Source: Fidelibacterota bacterium | Lineage (GTDB): Bacteria > Bipolaricaulota > Bipolaricaulia > Bipolaricaulales > Bipolaricaulaceae | NCBI GenBank assembly: GCA_024277405.1 | Contig: JAJRVI010000036.1 | Span: forward strand, 1 to 16,037 | Direction of reading: 5' to 3' | Length of the DNA stretch: 16,037 bases | Part shown: positions 11,525 to 16,037 of the stretch, piece after piece | How positions within the stretch are numbered: position 1 is the first letter of the stretch | How the letters are laid out: the number at the start of each line of letters is the position of its first letter | Notes under the pieces: generated by a model | What the model saw: the letters and a program-made list of their open reading frames with translations, nothing else | The model's database searches: none | What the model was told of the DNA's origin: nothing | Made by a program: the position numbers and the translations under genes

Positions 11525-14500
11525 ATGCCCTTTCAGCCCCGCAAATTGGAGAAGGACCCTAAGCGCCGCGAGGAGGAGGTCCTCCGCTTCTGGAAGGAGC
11601 GGGAGATCTTCGAGAAGAGCGTGGCCCGCAACGAGGGAAAACCCCGGTTCGTGTTCTACGAGGGCCCGCCCACCGCGAACGGCGTCCCCCACTTCGCCCA
11701 TCTCCTCGCCCGGCTTTACAAGGATATCTTCCCCCGCTACAAGACCATGCGCGGCTACTACGTCCCGCGGAAGGCCGGGTGGGACTGTCATGGGCTCCCG
11801 GTGGAGATCGAGGTGGAGAAGGAGCTCGGCATCAGAAGCAAGCCCGAGATCCTCTCATACGGCGTCGAGCGGTTCGTGGAGAAATGCAAGGAGTCGGTGC
11901 GCTTCTACATCGGTAAGTGGGAGGAGATGATCCGCCGCATGGGGTTCTGGATCGACCTCGAACACCCCTACATCACCATGACCGACGACTACATCGAGAC
12001 GCTATGGTGGGCGATAAAGAGGATACATGAGCAGGGGCTCCTCTACCGCGGGCACAAGGTCCTCCCTTATTGCCCCCGTTGCGGCACGCCCCTCTCCTCC
12101 CACGAGGTGGCCCAGGGCTACCGCACCGCCGAGGACCCATCGGTGTTCGTCCTCATGCCGCTTTCAGAGGATCAGGAGGTCAAGATCCTGGTGTGGACTA
12201 CCACCCCCTGGACCCTGCCCGCCAACGTGGCCCTGGCGGTGGATCCCGCGGCGACGTACGTGGAGGTTGAACACCAAGGCGAGCGGTTGATTTTGGCCAA
12301 GCCCCGCCTCGCCGCGGTCCTCGGGGAGGGTGCCCGGGTTCTGCGGGAGTTCCCCGGGGAGGAGCTCCTGGACAAGGAATACGAACCCCTTTACCCCCTG
12401 GTCGCCGGGGAGGAGAACGCCTACCGGGTCGTGGGCGCGGATTTCGTCTCCATGGAGGAGGGCACCGGGGTGGTCCACATCGCCCCCGCCTTCGGCGAGG
12501 AGGACTACGAGCTCGGGAGGAGGGAGAGGCTTCCCTTCGTGCAGCCGGTGGACCTCTCCGGGAAATTCACCGAGGCCTTCCCCCTGGCCCAGGGTGTGTT
12601 CGTCAAGGAAGCGGACCCCGTGATCATCGCGGACCTAAAGGAGAAGGGCCGGCTCTTCCACGCCGGCACGGTAAAACACGAGTATCCCTTCTGCTGGCGC
12701 TGTGACACCCCCCTCCTCTACTACGCCCTCGAGTCGTGGTTCATCGCCACCACGGAGAAGAAGGAGGAGATCATCGCCGAGAACGGGAAGGTGGAGTGGA
12801 TCCCGGAGCACGTGGGCCGGGGACGTTTCGGCGATTTCCTGAACTCCATGCGCGATTGGGCCCTCTCCCGGGACCGCTTCTGGGGCACGCCCCTTCCGGT
12901 ATGGGAATGCGCTTCGTGTGGGGAGATGGTCGTGATCGGGTCCCGGGCCGAGCTCGTGGAACGGGCCGTCGACCCCGAACTCGCCCGACGCGTGGAGCTC
13001 CACCGTCCCTATATCGACCGGGTGGTGCTCCGCTGCGATTGCGGGGGCGAGATGGGGCGGGTGCCCCATGTCCTCGATACCTGGTTCGACTCGGGCTCCA
13101 TGCACACCGCTCAGTGGCACTACCCCTTCGAGAACGAGGAGCTCTTCCGGGAGAACTACCCCGCGGACTTCATCTGCGAGGGGCTCGATCAAACCCGGGG
13201 CTGGTTCTACACGCTGCTTGTCACCGGGGTGCTCCTCCACGGGAAGACCCCCTACAAGCGGGTCCTGGTGACGGGGCTGGGGCTGGACGAACGGGGCCAG
13301 AAGATGAGCAAATCCCGGGGGAACGTGATCGATCCCCTGCCGGTGGCGGACCGCTACGGGGCCGACGCCATCCGCTGGTACCTCGCAGCGGAATCGGCCC
13401 CTTGGACGGTGCGGCGGATCTCCCTAGAGGGGGTCAGGAAGGCCCGGGCCGGGTTCCTGGAGACGGTGATGAACTCCCACGATTTCTTCGCCCTCTATGC
13501 GGGGATCGACGGGTTCGACCCGGGGATGCCGGTGCCGGAGGCGCGGCCGGCCTTGGATCGCTGGCTCCTCTCCCGCACCGCTCAAGCGGTGGAGGAGGTC
13601 ACCGGGCATCTCGATACCTACAAGGTGGTGGAGGCCTGCCGGGCCCTGGAGAGGTACGTGGACGACCTCTCCAACTGGTACATCAGACTCTCCCGACCCC
13701 GGTTCTGGGGCGGGGAGTGGACCGACGATAAACGTTCCGCCTACCACGCCCTCTACCGGGCCCTGAAGACCCTCGCCCAGCTCATCGCCCCCTTCGCCCC
13801 GTTCACGGCAGAGGCCATGTGGCAGTCGCTCAGGACCAACGGGGATCCGGAATCGGTGCACCTTTCCCCCTGGCCCCAGCCGGGGGCCCGGGACGAGGCC
13901 CTGGAGCGGTGGATGGCCCGGGTGCGCGCGGTGGCGAACCTGGGCCTCGCCGCGCGGAACCAGGCCAAGGTCAAGGTGCGCCAGCCCCTGCGGAGGCTTC
14001 TCGTCAAAAAACAGCCCGGGGACGAGGGGATCCCGGGGGAGCTCTGGGACCTCGCCAAAGCGGAGCTCAACGTGAAGGAGATCGCGTTGGTGGATGACCT
14101 GGGCGGACTCCGCCGCCCGGTCCTCTCCCCCAACTTCGCCTCCCTGGGGCCGCGCTTGGGCGAGCTCGCGCCGCGGGTGGCCGCGGCCATAAGGGACGCC
14201 GACCACGCCGTCCTGTGGCGGGAACTCCAAAGGGGCAAGGTCTCCCTGGAGGTGGAGGGGAAGGTCGTGGAGCTCACCGCCGCCGATGTGAAGGTCTCGT
14301 GGGAGACCGCTCCCGGCTATGTCCTCCTCGAGGAGGGCGGGGTCGCCGTGGCCCTGGACGCCCGGTTGGACGAGGAGCTCCGGGCGGAGGGGGACTTACG
14401 GGAGCTGATCCACCGGATCCAGCTCGCCCGGAAGGAGGCGGGGTTCGAGGTCACCGACAGGATAGAGCTCGGCTACGAGGGAGAGATCGCCGGGATCTTC

Positions 14501-14692
14501 CGGCGCTTCCCCGAGCGCATAAAGGGGGAGGTCCTGGCCGTTTCCCTGGTGGAGGGCCCGCTCGCGGACGCCGAGTACACCGTGGAGTTTTCCCGGGATG
14601 AGGGCGACCGGCGCCGGGACGAGCGGGAGCGGCTCTCCGCCAAGATCCACGGGAAATCGGGGAAGATCTACCTCCGCCGGGTGAGGCGGTAA
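11525..14692 (+). CDS. ileS: Isoleucyl-tRNA synthetase, type 2 (eukaryote-like)
   Basis: This 1055-residue class I synthetase charges tRNA-Ile. The N-terminal catalytic core has GPPTANGVPHFAH (47-59), where HFAH (56-59) stands at the HIGH motif, then AGWDCHGLPVEIEVEKELG. The editing (CP1) domain shows TTTPWTLPANVALAVDP and GTGVVHIAPAFGEEDYELG. The core resumes with GLDQTRGWFYTLLV and the KMSKS loop (593-597) in DERGQKMSKSRGN, followed by the anticodon-binding helices. Length and the WDCHGLPVE and KMSKSRGN contexts place it with type 2 IleRS, a group often less sensitive to mupirocin, rather than the E. coli type. HIGH normally keeps glycine third (HxGH); here it is alanine. AAGGAGG lies 4 nt before the ATG. 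A leader with an Ile-rich short frame precedes it. Confidence 0.97.
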   Translation: MPFQPRKLEKDPKRREEEVLRFWKEREIFEKSVARNEGKPRFVFYEGPPTANGVPHFAHLLARLYKDIFPRYKTMRGYYVPRKAGWDCHGLPVEIEVEKELGIRSKPEILSYGVERFVEKCKESVRFYIGKWEEMIRRMGFWIDLEHPYITMTDDYIETLWWAIKRIHEQGLLYRGHKVLPYCPRCGTPLSSHEVAQGYRTAEDPSVFVLMPLSEDQEVKILVWTTTPWTLPANVALAVDPAATYVEVEHQGERLILAKPRLAAVLGEGARVLREFPGEELLDKEYEPLYPLVAGEENAYRVVGADFVSMEEGTGVVHIAPAFGEEDYELGRRERLPFVQPVDLSGKFTEAFPLAQGVFVKEADPVIIADLKEKGRLFHAGTVKHEYPFCWRCDTPLLYYALESWFIATTEKKEEIIAENGKVEWIPEHVGRGRFGDFLNSMRDWALSRDRFWGTPLPVWECASCGEMVVIGSRAELVERAVDPELARRVELHRPYIDRVVLRCDCGGEMGRVPHVLDTWFDSGSMHTAQWHYPFENEELFRENYPADFICEGLDQTRGWFYTLLVTGVLLHGKTPYKRVLVTGLGLDERGQKMSKSRGNVIDPLPVADRYGADAIRWYLAAESAPWTVRRISLEGVRKARAGFLETVMNSHDFFALYAGIDGFDPGMPVPEARPALDRWLLSRTAQAVEEVTGHLDTYKVVEACRALERYVDDLSNWYIRLSRPRFWGGEWTDDKRSAYHALYRALKTLAQLIAPFAPFTAEAMWQSLRTNGDPESVHLSPWPQPGARDEALERWMARVRAVANLGLAARNQAKVKVRQPLRRLLVKKQPGDEGIPGELWDLAKAELNVKEIALVDDLGGLRRPVLSPNFASLGPRLGELAPRVAAAIRDADHAVLWRELQRGKVSLEVEGKVVELTAADVKVSWETAPGYVLLEEGGVAVALDARLDEELRAEGDLRELIHRIQLARKEAGFEVTDRIELGYEGEIAGIFRRFPERIKGEVLAVSLVEGPLADAEYTVEFSRDEGDRRRDERERLSAKIHGKSGKIYLRRVRR

Positions 14693-14702
14693 TGAGTTAT
14701 CA

Positions 14703-14723
14703 GTGATCGGTGATGGGTGATGA
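14703..14723. repeat. Tandem 7-mer repeat, left array (GTGATSR type)
   Basis: Three head-to-tail 7-mers, GTGATCG, GTGATGG and GTGATGA, start 11 nt after the ileS stop. GTGATGGGTGATG (14710-14722) is the exact inverse of CATCACCCATCAC (14777-14789) in the right array, so the two arrays can fold into a 13-bp stem extended by a further 3-4 pairs after one mismatch. Confidence 0.75.
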
Positions 14724-15298
14724 GTGGGCCGGGCGAAAGGTACTTTAAGGAAGCTCCCTCCCCATCACGCATCACGCATCACCCATCACAGTGGAAGATC
14801 GTCCGGCTTTCCGCGACCGACTCCACCCAGGACGTGGCGAGGGAGCTGGGGGAGGTGGGCACGGTGGTGGTGGCCGAGGTACAGCGGCGGGGACGGGGTC
14901 GGCGGGGTGCGGTCTGGCATTCTCCCAGGGGTGGCCTATGGCTCTCCGCGGTCCTCCCCCCACCGCCCCCCCTGCACATCCGGGTGGCGAAGGCGGTGGC
15001 CCGGGCGCTGGCGGGGCATTTCCGCGTCCCCGTCAGGGCCATGCTCCCCAATGATCTCGAGCTCCACGGCAGGAAGCTCGGGGGGGTTCTCGTGGAGACC
15101 GACTTCGTCGGGGGAAGGGCGGGACCGGTGATCGTGGGGATCGGCATAAACGTGAACAACGCCCTGCCGGCGGAGCTCGGGGGGCGGGCCATCTCCCTGG
15201 GGGAGGCGTTGGGGAGGGAGGTGGACCTCGAGGAGGTGCTTGCGCTCGTGCTATCGGCGCTGGAAGATCTGCGCGGGGTGAGCGGATGCCGGGAATAG
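14717..15298 (+). CDS. birA: Biotin--[acetyl-CoA-carboxylase] ligase, short catalytic form
   Basis: The enzyme activates biotin with ATP and attaches it to the lysine of biotin carrier proteins such as AccB, the partner of the AccC at the window's left edge. Motifs: ATDSTQDVAREL (33-44), then QRRGRGRRGAVWHSPRGGLWLS with the biotinyl-AMP loop GRGRRG (59-64), then LPNDLELHGRKLGGVLVETD (110-129) with catalytic-site K120, and GIGINVNN. KWPND, the usual form, is MLPND here. The frame has no N-terminal DNA-binding domain, so it should not be a repressor. The C-terminal SH3-like domain of about 45 residues is also missing: the frame stops at residue 193, overlapping purA by 13 nt. The start (GTG 14717 or ATG 14720) lies in 7-mer repeats with no ribosome site, and the first 25 residues look repeat-derived. 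It may be minimal or eroded. Confidence 0.85.
   Translation: MMSGPGERYFKEAPSPSRITHHPSQWKIVRLSATDSTQDVARELGEVGTVVVAEVQRRGRGRRGAVWHSPRGGLWLSAVLPPPPPLHIRVAKAVARALAGHFRVPVRAMLPNDLELHGRKLGGVLVETDFVGGRAGPVIVGIGINVNNALPAELGGRAISLGEALGREVDLEEVLALVLSALEDLRGVSGCRE
14763..14790. repeat. Tandem 7-mer repeat, right array (CATCACN x4)
   Basis: Four perfect-phase 7-mers, CATCACG, CATCACG, CATCACC and CATCACA, are in inverse orientation to the left array. This array lies inside the 5' end of the biotin ligase frame and encodes part of its N-terminal RITHHPS segment. Arrays of this kind occur between genes in some GC-rich genomes and may be a mobile or slippage-prone intergenic element. Confidence 0.75.
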
Positions 15299-16037
15299 CG
15301 ATCATCGGGGCGCAGTGGGGCGATGAGGGCAAGGGCAAGCTCTCACATCTCCTCTCCGAGCGGGCCGACCTCGTCGTCCGGTTCAACGGGGGGCCGAACG
15401 CCGGCCACACGGTGGTCGATGCCCACGGCGAGATCCACCTGCATCACCTCCCCGCGGGGGCCCTCAGGGAGGGGTGTCTGGGGGTCATGGCCCACGGGAT
15501 GGTCATCGACCCCTGGACGCTGCGGGAGGAGCTCCAGGAGATCGAGAAACAGGGGCGTCCGATCCCGGCGTTCCTCATCTCCGAACGGGCCCACGTGATC
15601 CTCCCCTATCACAAAGAGGCGGAGCTCGGCAGCGGGATCGCCAGGGCCATCGGCACCACCCGCCGGGGGATCGGCCCGGCCTACGCCGACAAGGCCCTGC
15701 GCCTGGGGATCAGGTTCGCGGACCTCGCCGACCAGGATGTGGTGCGGGAGAGGCTCGCCCGCATGGAGGCCGTCCACCGGGATCCCGAGCGGCCCCCGGC
15801 GGATCCCGAGCGCGTGGCCCAAGAGCTCTTCGAGTTCTACGCCATCTTCGTGGAGCATATCGGGGACGCCCAGGCCGCCGTCGTCCGCGCCTTGGACGGG
15901 GGGAGGACGGTCCTCTTCGAGGGGGCACAGGGAACGCTCCTCGACATCGATTTCGGGACCTATCCCTACGTGACCTCCTCGCACACCACCGTCCACGGGA
16001 TCCCCTGCGGCGTCGGGGTGCCGACGGCACGGGTGGA
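15286..16037 (+). CDS. purA: Adenylosuccinate synthetase (partial, runs off the window)
   Basis: The first 250 residues are present. PurA joins IMP and aspartate using GTP to make adenylosuccinate, the first committed step to AMP. It starts MPGIAIIGAQWGDEGKGK, with the general base D13 and the GTP-binding loop GDEGKGK (12-18). FNGGPNAGHTVV contains H41, the same number as the catalytic histidine of the E. coli enzyme. Next come IGTTRRGIGPAYADK, the IMP and dimer-contact segment, and FEGAQGTLLDIDFGTYPYVTSSHTT. The loop usually written GNGVVIDP reads AHGMVIDP, a small change. The ATG at 15286 lies within the end of birA, with GGGGTGAG about 5 nt before it as a modest ribosome site. Translational coupling with birA is likely. 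The C-terminal two-fifths lie outside the window. Confidence 0.96.
   Translation, partial: MPGIAIIGAQWGDEGKGKLSHLLSERADLVVRFNGGPNAGHTVVDAHGEIHLHHLPAGALREGCLGVMAHGMVIDPWTLREELQEIEKQGRPIPAFLISERAHVILPYHKEAELGSGIARAIGTTRRGIGPAYADKALRLGIRFADLADQDVVRERLARMEAVHRDPERPPADPERVAQELFEFYAIFVEHIGDAQAAVVRALDGGRTVLFEGAQGTLLDIDFGTYPYVTSSHTTVHGIPCGVGVPTARV

Noticed and set aside
1..16037. tRNA, rRNA, CRISPR, IS or phage elements
   Set aside because: No cloverleaf, rRNA core, regular spacer array, transposase or phage gene was seen on reading both strands, though a covariance-model scan was not possible.

Overview
This is a GC-rich, tightly packed bacterial chromosomal window holding sixteen genes (two cut by the edges) plus three candidate leader peptides. 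Nothing in it looks like a prophage, plasmid, IS element or CRISPR array. The gene order ffh, rpsP, KH-type gene, trmD, a second SPOUT methyltransferase, rplS, lepB resembles, from memory, the Thermotoga arrangement. The livK product has a plain cleavable signal peptide and no lipobox, which suggests a periplasm. Together with an eukaryote-like (type 2) IleRS and an amino-acid uptake system, this suggests a deep-branching, possibly thermophilic or anaerobic amino-acid-using lineage of the Thermotogota, Bipolaricaulota or Synergistota sort. I cannot fix the phylum from the sequence alone.

Region by region: (1) 1-192 is the tail of a biotin carboxylase. (2) 202-6045 is a co-directional run. It contains ffh (methionine-poor M domain, altered G3 motif), rpsP, a KhpA-like small protein lacking the GXXG loop, trmD, a TM1570-type methyltransferase, rplS and a signal peptidase I interrupted by a PDZ-like domain. 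These are followed by a HpnA-type epimerase and an OsmC-family protein. Many junctions are ATGA overlaps, as expected for an operon. (3) 6046-6164 holds a long hairpin between convergent genes. (4) 6165-11314 is a branched-chain (or other hydrophobic) amino acid ABC transporter: the binding protein on the minus strand and livG-livF-livH-livM on the plus strand, around a 536-nt divergent control region. (5) 11315-11524 is a leader upstream of ileS. (6) 11525-16037 carries ileS, a short biotin-protein ligase whose 5' end lies in 7-mer repeats, and the start of purA.

The most interesting part is the control region at 7386-7921. Each divergent arm shows the same series of parts: a TTGACG/TATATA promoter, a 15-16 codon open frame containing Trp-Phe-(Leu)-Met just before its stop, a strong hairpin, and then a 7-bp GC-rich terminator hairpin followed by T5-N-T4-G. 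In each arm the terminator lies between the promoter and the first structural gene. This looks like a pair of mirrored attenuators controlling both halves of the transporter. A third short frame, with the stretch Leu-Ile-Ile-Leu, precedes ileS behind its own TATAAT promoter, though without an obvious terminator. The common theme would be translation-coupled sensing of hydrophobic amino acids. The parts are read directly from the sequence; the regulatory mechanism is inference.
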